Source: Cryobacterium flavum
Lineage (GTDB): Bacteria; Actinomycetota; Actinomycetes; Actinomycetales; Microbacteriaceae
Direction: 5' to 3'
DNA length: 64,000 nucleotides
NCBI RefSeq assembly: GCF_900103805.1
Contig: NZ_FNIB01000006.1
Coordinates: 186,001 to 250,000, forward strand
Both the position numbers and the translations under genes were made by a program. Within the stretch, counting starts at the first letter, position 1. The number at the start of each line of letters is the position of its first letter. Positions 8,274-16,912 of this stretch are shown piece by piece. The notes beneath the pieces were generated by a model, which made no database searches, was not told where the DNA came from, and worked only from the letters and a program-made list of their open reading frames with translations.

Positions 8274-9022
8274 GAGTGGCTCCCGTCGCCGGGGCCGGCA
8301 AGCGGATGCCGCGCGATCAGCGCCAGGAACGCCCCCTCGGTATCCGCGGTGCCGGTCGAAGCCAGCAACCCCGCCGGGGTGTCATCGGCCAGAATCTCGC
8401 CGTCCCGCATGAGCAGCAGCCGGTCGCAGCGGCTGGCTTCGTCCATCACGTGGCTGGAGACGAGCAGGCTCGTTCCCGACGCGGCGAGCTGATGAAAGAG
8501 CGTCCATAGTTCGACTCGCAGCAGCGGGTCGAGGCCCACGGTCGGTTCGTCGAGCACGAGCAGATCGGGGGAGCCGAGCAGGGCGCCGGCGAGCGACACC
8601 CGGCTGCGCTGCCCGCCGGAGAGCGACCCGACCAGCTGACCCGCCTGAGACGTGAGGTCGGTCAGGGTCAGTACCCGGTCGACGTCGCTGCGCGGGGCCC
8701 CCAGCACGGCGCGGAAATACTGCAGGTTCTGGCGCACGGTGAGGTCGTCGTAGACGCTGGCATCCTGCGTCACGTAGCCCACCCGGTGGCGCAGCGACGC
8801 CGATCCCGCCTCCCGGCCGAGCACCGTCACCGTACCGGACTGCACCACCTGCACGCCGACGATCGTTCGCAGGAGCGTGGTTTTGCCGCATCCGCTCGGG
8901 CCCAGCAGGCCCACCACGACGCCGCGGGGAACACTGACCGACAACCCGTGCAGCACCGGATGCTTCCCCCGTTGCACGTGCAGATCGGTCACGTCGACCG
9001 CGGGGGCGGATTCGTTCACCAT
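8270..9022 (-). CDS. ABC transporter ATP-binding protein
   Basis: The 250-residue nucleotide-binding subunit has Walker A GPSGCGKTT (about residue 41), Q-loop YVTQDASVYDDLTVRQNL, ABC signature LSGGQRSRVSLAGAL, Walker B LLVLDEPTVGLDP and the switch His in SSHVMDE. The ending AFLALI is typical of DrrA-like exporter ATPases. It couples ATP hydrolysis to the permease encoded immediately downstream with a 4-nt overlap. No periplasmic binding protein is present, consistent with export. The start is ATG GTG; either codon is possible. Confidence 0.92.
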   Translation of the reverse strand: MVNESAPAVDVTDLHVQRGKHPVLHGLSVSVPRGVVVGLLGPSGCGKTTLLRTIVGVQVVQSGTVTVLGREAGSASLRHRVGYVTQDASVYDDLTVRQNLQYFRAVLGAPRSDVDRVLTLTDLTSQAGQLVGSLSGGQRSRVSLAGALLGSPDLLVLDEPTVGLDPLLRVELWTLFHQLAASGTSLLVSSHVMDEASRCDRLLLMRDGEILADDTPAGLLASTGTADTEGAFLALIARHPLAGPGDGSHS

Positions 9023-9117
9023 GGTCGAACTCTCCGCCGCTGCACCCGCCGTGTCAAGCCCACAATGGGCGGTTTTGGCGGGCTCCGATGACCCATACGT
9101 CTGTCATCGCGACGAAC

Positions 9118-9708
9118 TCACTGCAGAGACGCTGTGATCTTCTCGGTGGTGGCGATACGTGCGAAGCCGCCGGACTGCAGGTTCAATGCGGTCGTGGCCA
9201 TGAGTTCATCAGCGCTACGACTTATCGTTCCCAGACCCGGAACCGTGGTCGTTAAGTCGAAAGTTCTTGTGGCGTCGAGTGGGACCACGACGTCGTAGCC
9301 CAGATTTCCGGCCATTCGCGCTGTGGTTTCGACACACATGTTGGTCTGGATGCCGCAGATAACCAAGCTTTCGATGTCATGCGCCTGTAACCACTCGTGC
9401 AGCGCGGGATCTCCGTAGAAAGCCGAGTTGACCTGTTTCGTGACGAAGAGACTTGGAGCCGCGTCGGCGATGAAGGACATGAGCCGATTTCCGTCCTGGC
9501 TGGGATGCAGCGTTGATTCCGGCGATTCGGAGTCGTGGCGCACGACGATGATGGGCCAGTCGTTTGCCCTCCACACGGTGAGGAGGGTTTCGATCTTGTC
9601 TTCACACTCGGGGTTGGAAGAATTTCCCCAGAAAGCGGTGTCGTTGAATCCCTCCTGCACGTCGATCACGATCAGGGCTTGGCGCTCGCGGTTCTGTTTC
9701 TGACTCAT
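9118..9708 (-). CDS. Isochorismatase-like cysteine hydrolase
   Basis: The product has about 196 residues from ATG 9706-9708; another ATG lies at 9715-9717 and the frame runs open to 9936. The cysteine hydrolase triad is visible: Asp in ALIVIDVQEGF, Lys in FVTKQVNSAFYG and Cys in GIQTNMCVETTARMA, followed by YDVVVPLDATRTF. Family members hydrolyse amide or ether bonds (nicotinamidase, isochorismatase, ureidoacrylate amidohydrolase); the substrate here cannot be named. The gene is divergent from the SOUL-protein gene and shows no operon partners. Confidence 0.87.
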   Translation of the reverse strand: MSQKQNRERQALIVIDVQEGFNDTAFWGNSSNPECEDKIETLLTVWRANDWPIIVVRHDSESPESTLHPSQDGNRLMSFIADAAPSLFVTKQVNSAFYGDPALHEWLQAHDIESLVICGIQTNMCVETTARMAGNLGYDVVVPLDATRTFDLTTTVPGLGTISRSADELMATTALNLQSGGFARIATTEKITASLQ

Positions 9709-9864
9709 GAGATCCATCGAAGCGGATTCTCTTCGAACAGAACAGTGGCCTAAGCGACAGTGAACGATGAAATCGCGCCAGATGTCTTGGTGTCGCACGC
9801 TGGTGAGTGGCTTGACGGCCGCACTTGGGAGCGAGAACCCAGTCATCTGCAGTAGCTTCGGTGC

Positions 9865-10449
9865 GTGACCGAGCAACAGCCCTACCAAATTGTGAAGCAA
9901 TATGAGGATTTCGAATTGCGCCGATACCCCGCGCATCTGGTGGCCGAGGTCACCATCGATGGCCCATTCGAAGACGCCGGTAATCGGGCCTTTCGCTACC
10001 TGTTCGCGTACATCACCGGCGCCAACCAGTCACTTCGTAAAGTCGCCATGACGGCGCCAGTGGTGCAAACGGATGCCGCCGAAAAGATCGCGATGACCGC
10101 GCCGGTACTGCAGCAGAGCGTGAAAGATGTCTCTGGCGCTGCGGCCGGGGAACAGTTCCGGGTGGCTTTCGTGCTGCCCAAGGCGATGACGGCCGAGACC
10201 GCGCCGCAACCCACGGACCCGACCGTGCACCTACGCACGGTGCCCGCCAGCCTGGCCGGTGCCCTCCGCTTCAGTGGACGCTGGACTCAGACTCGATACG
10301 AACAGCATCTCGAGGAGTTACACGCGGCGCTCGGCGCCGCCGGCCTCACAGCCCTGGGGGCACCGAGATTCGCCCGATTCGACCCGCCGTTCACGCCATG
10401 GTTTCTACGCCGCAACGAGGTCCTGCTCGACGTCGAAGAGCCCGGCTGA
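9865..10449 (+). CDS. SOUL family heme-binding protein
   Basis: The 194-residue protein starts with a GTG and shows the SOUL/HBP layout: YQIVKQYEDFELRRYPAHLVAEV at the N-terminus, FRYLFAYITGANQS, then two copies of the diagnostic strand (VAMTAPVV and IAMTAPVL), FVLPKAMT, and the closing segment with PPFTPWFLRRNEVLLDV. Members bind heme or tetrapyrroles; the bacterial role is not established. No His-rich heme ligand can be assigned with certainty. It is transcribed alone, about 190 bp before lemA. Confidence 0.88.
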   Translation: MTEQQPYQIVKQYEDFELRRYPAHLVAEVTIDGPFEDAGNRAFRYLFAYITGANQSLRKVAMTAPVVQTDAAEKIAMTAPVLQQSVKDVSGAAAGEQFRVAFVLPKAMTAETAPQPTDPTVHLRTVPASLAGALRFSGRWTQTRYEQHLEELHAALGAAGLTALGAPRFARFDPPFTPWFLRRNEVLLDVEEPG

Positions 10450-10636
10450 GCAGCGCTCGCCCTGCCTTCCCGGAAATCCCTGCGCGCCCTGAGCTTGCTT
10501 GGAGTGTCATGGGAAGCGGGTGGGAGCCTCCGGGGTCGCGGTTAGTATTGGCAGGTACGCACGGGGGGTCGTTTTTGGCCAGTTCATGTCTCCGTGCCAA
10601 CGTACACATCTCGCCAATTTGCAAGGAGACGCTGCC

Positions 10637-11203
10637 ATGGAATGGCTCATCCCGGTTTTGATCGTTGTCGCACTCGTCGCCATCGTGGGTATCTACCTGT
10701 GGTCGACCTACAACTCCCTCGTCACGCTCAACGTGCGCGTCGACGAAGCGTGGAGCGACATCACGGTGATGCTCAAGCGTCGTGCCGACCTGCTGCCCAA
10801 CCTGATCGAAACGGTCAAGGGCTACGCAGCGCACGAGAAAAGCGTGTTTGAGAACGTGACCAAGGCTCGGGCCGAGACGCTGTCTGCACAAGGTCCGGCC
10901 GACGCATCCGCTGCTGAGAATCACATGCAGACCGCCCTGAAGAGCATCTTCGCCGTCGCCGAGGCGTACCCGCAGCTTCAAGCCAGCCAGAACTACCTGC
11001 AGTTGCAGGGTGCAATCGTCGACACCGAGGACAAAATCCAGGCCGCACGCCGTTTCTACAACGGTGGCGTGCGCGAAATGAACACCAAGATTAAGGTCTT
11101 CCCGAATCACCTCTTCGCCGTGAACCTCGGTTTCACCGAACGCGAATTCTTCGAGGTGGCCGATTCCGCAGCGATTGCGGAGCCGCCCCGCGTGCAGTTC
11201 TAA
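10637..11203 (+). CDS. lemA: LemA family membrane protein
   Basis: The 188-residue protein has one N-terminal membrane helix (WLIPVLIVVALVAIVGIYLW) and the helical LemA domain that follows: YNSLVTLNVRVDEAWSDITVMLKRRADLLPNLIETVKGYAAHE, later ASQNYLQLQGAIVDTEDKIQAARRFYNGGVREMN and FPNHLFA. The start is fixed by AAGGAG 11 nt before ATG 10637; the frame is open upstream to 10499 but unsupported. It precedes the M48 protease gene by 11 nt, the usual lemA-htpX arrangement. The function is not established; association with membrane-protease quality control is inferred from this pairing. Confidence 0.92.
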   Translation: MEWLIPVLIVVALVAIVGIYLWSTYNSLVTLNVRVDEAWSDITVMLKRRADLLPNLIETVKGYAAHEKSVFENVTKARAETLSAQGPADASAAENHMQTALKSIFAVAEAYPQLQASQNYLQLQGAIVDTEDKIQAARRFYNGGVREMNTKIKVFPNHLFAVNLGFTEREFFEVADSAAIAEPPRVQF

Positions 11204-11214
11204 CGGAGCACTAG

Positions 11215-12099
11215 ATGTACAGCGCGATCGCCAAGAACAAACGCAACACCGTCTTCATCATCATCTTTTTTCTCGCCCTGATCACCGGTCTCGGCTGGCT
11301 TGCGGGCGTGGCCTACGGCATGAATGGGTATACCGCTCTTATTCTCACGCTTGTCATTGCGTCGGCCTATGCGCTGATCCAGTACTACGCGGCGGGACGC
11401 CAGGCCATCTCGATGAGCGGCGGAATCAGAGTCAACAGCCAATCCGACCACCCGAGGCTGTGGCGCACGGTCGAAAATCTTTCCATCACGACGGGCACAC
11501 CCATGCCCGAGGTCTACATCATCAACGACCCGGCCCCGAACGCGTTCGCGACCGGTCGCGACCCCAAGCACGCGATCGTCGCGGCAACGACAGGCCTGCT
11601 CGACATCATGGATGACGCCGAACTCGAGGGCGTCATGGCCCACGAGATGGGCCATGTGCGTAACTACGACATTCGGCTCTCGATGATCGTCTTCGGACTC
11701 GTCGTGGCCATCGGCTTCGTGTCAGACATCTTCCTGCGCATGGCGTTCTTCGGGCGGGGCAACAACAGCAACGGCAACCCCGTTGTCATGGTGTTCGGCC
11801 TCGTCGCCATGATCGTGGCTCCGCTGATTGCGACGGTCGTTCAGCTCGCCGTGAGCCGCCAACGCGAATACTTAGCGGATGCCACGAGCGCGCTGACCAC
11901 GCGCCACCCCGACGCGCTTGCCTCAGCCTTGGCGAAGCTCGGCGAGTACGGTCGCCCGATGAAGAAGCAGAACACCTCGATGGCGCACCTGTGGATCGCT
12001 GACCCGCTCAAAAAGGGCGCAATGGCGAAGCTCTTCGCTACGCACCCGCCGCTTGAGGACCGCATCGCGCGCCTCACCGCCATGGGCAGCAAGTTCTGA
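11215..12099 (+). CDS. htpX: M48 family membrane metalloprotease, HtpX-like
   Basis: The 294-residue integral membrane zinc protease has the catalytic motif HEMGH at residues 143-147 and the third zinc ligand Glu in SRQREYLADATSA (about residue 218). Two N-terminal helices (TVFIIIFFLALITGLGWLAGV; ALILTLVIASAYALIQYYA) and two after the active site make the usual four-helix layout. The segment NDPAPNAFATGRDPKHAIVAATTGLL is characteristic of HtpX. It degrades damaged membrane proteins in model organisms. It follows lemA by 11 nt and is very likely co-transcribed with it. Confidence 0.93.
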   Translation: MYSAIAKNKRNTVFIIIFFLALITGLGWLAGVAYGMNGYTALILTLVIASAYALIQYYAAGRQAISMSGGIRVNSQSDHPRLWRTVENLSITTGTPMPEVYIINDPAPNAFATGRDPKHAIVAATTGLLDIMDDAELEGVMAHEMGHVRNYDIRLSMIVFGLVVAIGFVSDIFLRMAFFGRGNNSNGNPVVMVFGLVAMIVAPLIATVVQLAVSRQREYLADATSALTTRHPDALASALAKLGEYGRPMKKQNTSMAHLWIADPLKKGAMAKLFATHPPLEDRIARLTAMGSKF

Positions 12100-12160
12100 C
12101 CTAACCGTCCCCTCGATGGCGGTTTCGACGAGCTCGACCAGCGACTTGATGACGACGCGC

Positions 12161-13381
12161 CTACTGAAGTTCCGCGGCCAGGCCGTCGGCGAGGTTGCCG
12201 CGGGGTGCCACCACGATCTCACCGAGCCCCTGCCACAGCGCCGCCTCCCGCAGCACCTGCGCGAGCCGGCCCGCGGCATCCGCTGGCGCTGCAGGCTCGG
12301 CCCAGGCCGCCTGCACGCGCAACACCCCGGCCTGCCGGTCGTTCTTGAGGTCAACCCGGCCCACGACCGTATCACCGAGCAGAATCGGCAGCGAGTAGTA
12401 CCCGAAGATCCGCTTTGGTTCCGGGGTGTAGATCTCGATGCGGTAGTGAAAGTCGTACAACCGCAGCGCCCGGGCACGCTCCCAGACCACCGGATCGAAC
12501 GGTGACAGTATCGCCTGGGTGTCCATGGTGCGGGGGAGTCTGGCATCCCGATGCAGCCAGGCCGCTCCGGCCGTGCCGCGCGGCCCCCAGCCCGGCACCT
12601 CTACCGGAATAAGCTCGCCGACCTCGGCCAGCTCCCGAATGGCCACCAGGGCGGGTGCTGACTTCAGCCGAAAGTAGTCGGCGAAGTCCTTCACGGTGCC
12701 GATGCCGTGGGCACGGGCCGAGCGGCGCACCAGCTCGCGGTGGGCATCCGCTTCTGAAATATCCTGGCCGAGCAGCTCCGGCGAGAAGACCTGCTGGGGC
12801 AGGGCATAGACCCGTTCGAAGCGGATGCGCCCAGCGCTCACCACGTCGCCCCAGCGGAACAGCACTTCGAGCCCGGTCTTCACGTCGGACCAGCCCCACC
12901 ACGGGCCGCTGCGCTTGTTGGCGTCGTGCTCGATCTCGCTCGCACGCATCGGGCCGTTGGCGGCGAGTTCGGCCAGCAGCCAGGCCAGCATCTTCTGGTT
13001 GGCGCTCGACCAGTTGCCAACGGTGCGCGCCGACCGGTCCCGATTTTGGTGCATGCGCCAGCGAAACAGCGGCCAGACGTCGGTCGGCAGAAAGGATGCT
13101 TCGTGCGCCCAGTACTCGGTGAAACGGGCCTCGCGTCCGGTTGTGAGGCGGTCGAGCTGGGACTTGTCGTACGGGCCGAGGCGGCTGAAGGCCGGCATAT
13201 AGTGGCTGCGTTCAAAGACGTTCACGGAGTCGATCTGCAGCAGCTCGAGCCGGTTCACCAGGGCGGTCAGCTGGCGGATACCGACGGGAGTCGTCGGGCG
13301 GGCGCCGAACCCCTGCGCGGCCAACGCGATTCGCCGCGCCAGTGCGGGGGAAATCGTCGCGGGGGAGACTGTGTGAACCAT
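12161..13381 (-). CDS. YcaQ/AlkX-type winged-helix DNA glycosylase
   Basis: The 406-residue protein belongs to the HTH_42 family. The N-terminal part has ARRIALAAQGFGARP and LVNRLELLQIDSVNVFERSHYMPAFSRLGPYD; QID is the Q-hydrophobic-D catalytic motif of the YcaQ-like branch (AlkZ itself uses Q-hydrophobic-Q). Later parts include the three winged-helix modules and the end segment LSPFDPVVWERARALRLYDFHYRIEIYTPEPKRIFGYYSLPILLGD. E. coli YcaQ removes interstrand crosslinks and alkylated bases; the same job is inferred. The start is placed at ATG 13379-13381. It is convergent with htpX and divergent from the AI-2E-type transporter gene. Confidence 0.87.
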   Translation of the reverse strand: MVHTVSPATISPALARRIALAAQGFGARPTTPVGIRQLTALVNRLELLQIDSVNVFERSHYMPAFSRLGPYDKSQLDRLTTGREARFTEYWAHEASFLPTDVWPLFRWRMHQNRDRSARTVGNWSSANQKMLAWLLAELAANGPMRASEIEHDANKRSGPWWGWSDVKTGLEVLFRWGDVVSAGRIRFERVYALPQQVFSPELLGQDISEADAHRELVRRSARAHGIGTVKDFADYFRLKSAPALVAIRELAEVGELIPVEVPGWGPRGTAGAAWLHRDARLPRTMDTQAILSPFDPVVWERARALRLYDFHYRIEIYTPEPKRIFGYYSLPILLGDTVVGRVDLKNDRQAGVLRVQAAWAEPAAPADAAGRLAQVLREAALWQGLGEIVVAPRGNLADGLAAELQ

Positions 13382-13496
13382 CTTTTCGACTCTATCCGGC
13401 GAACCGGTATGCCGGCCATTCGGGCGGCGCAATCATCTGTTACGCCGCACGTGAGGATCGCGTCGTGAGGCCACGCAGCAGTCCTAGACTGGGCAA

Positions 13497-14921
13497 GTGA
13501 GTGAATCTACGGGCAATCCGGGGGCGCGCGCCCTGTTACGTCTGCGCCGCCGGCAGGGTCTTCAGCGAGCCCGTGCTGAGCGTGCACGGGCGAGCGCCGA
13601 TCAGGCCGGTTCCGAACTCCTCCTCACCCCGGTTGAGGTGGTGACCCCGGCCCCCGTGCCCAACGGGGTTGACGAGAATCTGCCAGCCGGCATCCGCTTG
13701 GCTGGAGCGTGGTCCTGGCGCCTGATCATGATCGCCGCGGCTATCGCCATTCTGATTTTTCTCATCATTCAGCTACGGCTCATCATCATTCCGCTGCTGG
13801 TCGCGGTGCTGGTGTCCGCGCTGCTGGTTCCCCTCGTGGCCTTTCTGGTACGGCATCGGTGGCCCAAGGGGCTTGCCGTAGCCGTTGCGATGTTGGGCAC
13901 GCTTGTGCTCGTCGCCGGCCTGGTCACTTTGGCTTCCACCCAGATCGCCGAGGGCACGGTCGGCTTGAGCGATCGCCTCACGGCAAGTTTCGACAACCTC
14001 AAGTCAGTGCTCGCGGCCTCACCCCTGCAATTGTCCGAACAGGAGATCAGCAGCTATCTGGATCAAGGGTGGAAAGCGATTCAAAACGACAGCGCCGTAT
14101 TCATCAGCGGCGCCCTCTCGGTCGGTACCACCCTCGGGCATCTGCTCACCGGCCTGCTCCTGGCGCTGTTCAGCCTGCTGTTCATTCTCATCGACGGCAA
14201 GGCCATCTGGGCCTGGATCGTGCGATTCTTTCCCGTGCGTGCCCGTGCCGCCGTCGACGGCGCTGGCATCGCCGGCTGGACAACCCTCGGAAACTTCGCC
14301 AAGGTGCAAATTCTGGTGGCCTCCATCGACGCCGTTGGTATTGGTGTCGGTGCCGCTCTGCTCGGGGTTCCGATGGCCATCCCGATTGGTATTCTGGTGT
14401 TCCTTGGCTCCTTTATTCCCATCGTCGGTGCCGTGGCGACCGGCTCTGTCGCCATTATCATCGCCCTGATCTTCAACAATTGGGCTGTCGCCCTCGGCAT
14501 GCTCGGAGTGGTTCTGCTCGTGCAGCAGGTTGAAGGCCACGTTCTGCAGCCGCTCATCATGGGAACGGCCGTGAAGGTGCATCCGCTTGCTGTCGTACTC
14601 GTGGTTGCCGCCGGTGCGTTGCTCGCCGGCATTCCGGGCGCCCTGTTCGCCGTACCGATAGCCGCCGTTTTGAACGCGATGACCAGTTACATTGCCGGTG
14701 GTACCTGGCGGTCGAGTCCGCCGACGGCGGTGCCTCCGACCGGATCGGTGCTGTGGCAGACAGTGCCGCAGAGCAGACCCGGCTACCGTTCAAGCGGTGC
14801 ACCGGAACGCACCGCACGGGTGCGTCCGCGGAGCATCCGCACGGCTCGTGATGGCTCAGCCCGCAGCACCCCCTCAGATTTGAGCGCACCTCGCGCGCCG
14901 CAGGACAGTTCGGAGAACTAA
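13497..14921 (+). CDS. AI-2E transporter family protein (UPF0118/PerM-like)
   Basis: The product has about 474 residues and starts at GTG 13497. After a basic cytoplasmic N-terminus of about 75 residues come paired hydrophobic helices (LIMIAAAIAILIFLIIQL; IIPLLVAVLVSALLVPLVAFLVRHR), the soluble loop with SEQEISSYLDQGW, then helices ending in the family signature LGVVLLVQQVEGHVLQPLIMGTAVKVHPLAVVLVV. The C-terminal 90 residues are polar, rich in Arg, Ser and Pro, and probably disordered. The family exports small molecules and includes Na+/H+ antiporters; the autoinducer link is historical. Its stop is 3 nt before ilvA, so co-transcription is likely, though no functional link is evident. Confidence 0.87.
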   Translation: MSESTGNPGARALLRLRRRQGLQRARAERARASADQAGSELLLTPVEVVTPAPVPNGVDENLPAGIRLAGAWSWRLIMIAAAIAILIFLIIQLRLIIIPLLVAVLVSALLVPLVAFLVRHRWPKGLAVAVAMLGTLVLVAGLVTLASTQIAEGTVGLSDRLTASFDNLKSVLAASPLQLSEQEISSYLDQGWKAIQNDSAVFISGALSVGTTLGHLLTGLLLALFSLLFILIDGKAIWAWIVRFFPVRARAAVDGAGIAGWTTLGNFAKVQILVASIDAVGIGVGAALLGVPMAIPIGILVFLGSFIPIVGAVATGSVAIIIALIFNNWAVALGMLGVVLLVQQVEGHVLQPLIMGTAVKVHPLAVVLVVAAGALLAGIPGALFAVPIAAVLNAMTSYIAGGTWRSSPPTAVPPTGSVLWQTVPQSRPGYRSSGAPERTARVRPRSIRTARDGSARSTPSDLSAPRAPQDSSEN

Positions 14922-14924
14922 GAC

Positions 14925-16160
14925 ATGCCAGAGACCACCCTCGTCGCACCCACCCTCGCTGAGTTCGAGGCGGCGCGCGCGGTTGTCGCCCAGGTCGCCG
15001 ATGTGACACCGATGGAGAGCTCGCGGTACCTCGCCGACGTGCTGGGAGCGCCGGTGTACCTCAAGTGTGAGAACCTGCAACGAACCGGCTCCTACAAGAT
15101 TCGCGGCGCCTACAATCGGCTGTCCAAACTGACCGACGAAGAGAAAGCCCGCGGCGTCGTCGCGGCCTCGGCCGGCAACCACGCCCAGGGCGTGGCCTTC
15201 GCTGCCCGTGAGCTGGGCATCAAAGCCACCATCTTCATGCCAGTCGGCGTCGCGCTGCCCAAGCTGTCGGCCACGCGGGACTACGGCGCCGAGGTCATCC
15301 TGCGCGGCACGACCGTGACCGAACCGCTGCTCGCCGCAGCCGAATATGCCCGCGAGACCGGGGCGATCCTCATCCCGCCGTTCGACCACGTGGATGTTGT
15401 CACCGGGCAGGGCACACTCGGCCTCGAAATCCTCGACCAGGTTCCCGACCTCGAGACGGTCATCGTTCCCATCGGCGGCGGCGGCCTGATCTCCGGGGTG
15501 GCCAGTGCGCTCAAGCAGCGCGCCGCACGCGATGGGCGCCGCATCCGCATCATCGGGGTGCAGGCGGAGAACGCCGCCGCCTACCCGCCCTCCCTCGAGG
15601 CCGGTGAAGCCACGATGATCAGCATCCTGCCGACCATCGCCGACGGCATCGCCGTCGCCAAACCGGGACTGCTCAACTTCGAGATCGTGCGCGACGCCGT
15701 CGACGAGATCGTCACCGTCAGCGAGGACGACACCGCCCGGGCGCTACTCGTGCTGCTCGAGCGCGCCAAGCTCGTCGTGGAACCGGCCGGAGCCGTGGCG
15801 GTTGCCGCCATCCTGGCCGGCAAGGTCACGCCCGCGGGGCCGACCGTCGCTATCCTCTCCGGCGGCAACATCGACCCGTTGCTGATGCAGCGGGTGATCA
15901 GCCACGGCCTCGCCGCGTCTGGCCGCTACCTCACGCTGCGCATCATGCTGCCGGACCGGCCTGGCCAGCTCGCGCGAATCTCCGAGCTGCTGGCCGAGGC
16001 CACCGCGAACGTCATCGAGGTACTGCACACCCGGCACGGCGTCGGCCTGCAGATCAGCGAGGTCGAGCTCGACGTCAGCGTCGAAACACGGGGGCCAGAG
16101 CACCGCCAGCACGTCGTCGACACCCTGCGCGCGGCCGGCTACGACCCGCAGATCGACTAG
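14925..16160 (+). CDS. ilvA: Threonine ammonia-lyase (threonine deaminase) with ACT domain
   Basis: The 411-residue PLP enzyme converts threonine to 2-oxobutanoate, the first step to isoleucine. The PLP lysine is K58 in RTGSYKIRGAYNRL. Also seen are ASAGNHAQGVAF, the phosphate-binding glycine loop IPIGGGGLISGVA, the VEPAGAVAVAA segment and the serine loop ILSGGNID. A single ACT domain occupies about residues 335-411 (LRIMLPDRPGQLARISELL). One ACT domain and this length match the actinobacterial IlvA form and the biodegradative TdcB-plus-ACT form; which allosteric effector applies cannot be read. Three nt separate it from the upstream transporter gene. Confidence 0.93.
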   Translation: MPETTLVAPTLAEFEAARAVVAQVADVTPMESSRYLADVLGAPVYLKCENLQRTGSYKIRGAYNRLSKLTDEEKARGVVAASAGNHAQGVAFAARELGIKATIFMPVGVALPKLSATRDYGAEVILRGTTVTEPLLAAAEYARETGAILIPPFDHVDVVTGQGTLGLEILDQVPDLETVIVPIGGGGLISGVASALKQRAARDGRRIRIIGVQAENAAAYPPSLEAGEATMISILPTIADGIAVAKPGLLNFEIVRDAVDEIVTVSEDDTARALLVLLERAKLVVEPAGAVAVAAILAGKVTPAGPTVAILSGGNIDPLLMQRVISHGLAASGRYLTLRIMLPDRPGQLARISELLAEATANVIEVLHTRHGVGLQISEVELDVSVETRGPEHRQHVVDTLRAAGYDPQID

Positions 16161-16202
16161 CCGCGCTTCCGGGTCCCCGTTACGGGCCCGGCCCCCGCGC
16201 AT

Positions 16203-16286
16203 AACTCCTGCAATTTGTGACCGCTCCCCAACAGATGCCCGGAATTCCGGGCATCTGTTCTGCCCCGTCAGCAAATTGCAGGAGTT
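16203..16286. repeat. Nested palindromes between convergent ilvA and greA
   Basis: Outer arms AACTCCTGCAATTT (16203-16216) and AAATTGCAGGAGTT (16273-16286) are perfect inverse copies. Inside lies a perfect 28-nt palindrome at 16231-16258 whose half is ACAGATGCCCGGAA. Since the flanking genes converge, it may end transcription from both sides, but its double structure is more elaborate than a simple terminator and it could be a mobile palindromic repeat. Confidence 0.6.
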
Positions 16287-16314
16287 GTGGTGCTAAACCG
16301 ACGGGTCGGGTCGG

Positions 16315-16806
16315 TCAGGCTCCGGTGAAGGTCTCCACGTTGGTGACGTGCACGGTGATTTCCTTGCCGTTTGGAGTGGTGTAGCTCGTCTTCGCGCCCA
16401 CCTTTAGGCCGATGATGGCTGCGCCGAGCGGGCTCTGCTCGCTGAATACGTCGAGGTCACTGTTGGCGCCGATCTCGCGGCTGCCGATCAGAAAGCGGCT
16501 CTCGTCGCCGGCAATCGTGGCGGTGATAACGGTGCCGGGAACGACGATGCCGTTGCTTTCGGGGGCGTGGCCGACTTCAGCGGTGCGCAGCAGCACGGTG
16601 AGGGTGCGAATGCGCGCCTCCATCTTGCCCTGCTCTTCTTTGGCCGCGTGGTAGCCGGCGTTCTCCTTGAGGTCGCCCTCTTCGCGAGCAGATTCGATCT
16701 TCTTCGCGATGTCGCCCCGGCCGAAGTTGCTCAGTGTCGCCAGTTCCGCTGCGAGGCGGTCGTGGGCTTCCTGAGTTAGCCAGGTGACCGTTGTGTCGGT
16801 TGTCAC
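16315..16806 (-). CDS. greA: Transcription elongation factor GreA
   Basis: The 163-residue factor starts at a GTG (16804-16806) behind AAGGAG. Its N-terminal coiled coil contains the acidic tip SAREEGDLKENAGYHAAKEEQGKMEARIRTL, whose Asp/Glu residues enter the RNA polymerase secondary channel and stimulate cleavage of backtracked RNA. The C-terminal domain shows VVPGTVITATIAGDE, SPLGAAIIGLKVGAKTSYTTPNGKEITVHV. In actinobacteria it commonly neighbours a DUF4307 gene and mca, exactly as here. The 106-bp gap upstream holds the terminator-like hairpin of the DUF4307 gene. Confidence 0.95.
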   Translation of the reverse strand: MTTDTTVTWLTQEAHDRLAAELATLSNFGRGDIAKKIESAREEGDLKENAGYHAAKEEQGKMEARIRTLTVLLRTAEVGHAPESNGIVVPGTVITATIAGDESRFLIGSREIGANSDLDVFSEQSPLGAAIIGLKVGAKTSYTTPNGKEITVHVTNVETFTGA

Positions 16807-16879
16807 GAGTGATCTCCTTTATTACGGTCGAATGTGACGCCCGAGCGCAGAAAAGCTCGGGGGTCGCGGATACAGCCGA

Positions 16880-16901
16880 CGCCCCGACGATTGCCGGGGC
16901 G
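16880..16901 (-). terminator. Hairpin downstream of the DUF4307 gene
   Basis: CGCCCCG (16880-16886) pairs with CGGGGCG (16895-16901) around an 8-nt loop, 11 nt beyond the stop of the minus-strand DUF4307 gene. No T-tract follows on that strand, so it may be a weak terminator or an mRNA-stabilising hairpin between that gene and greA. Confidence 0.45.
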
Positions 16902-16912
16902 AATACGTCAGT

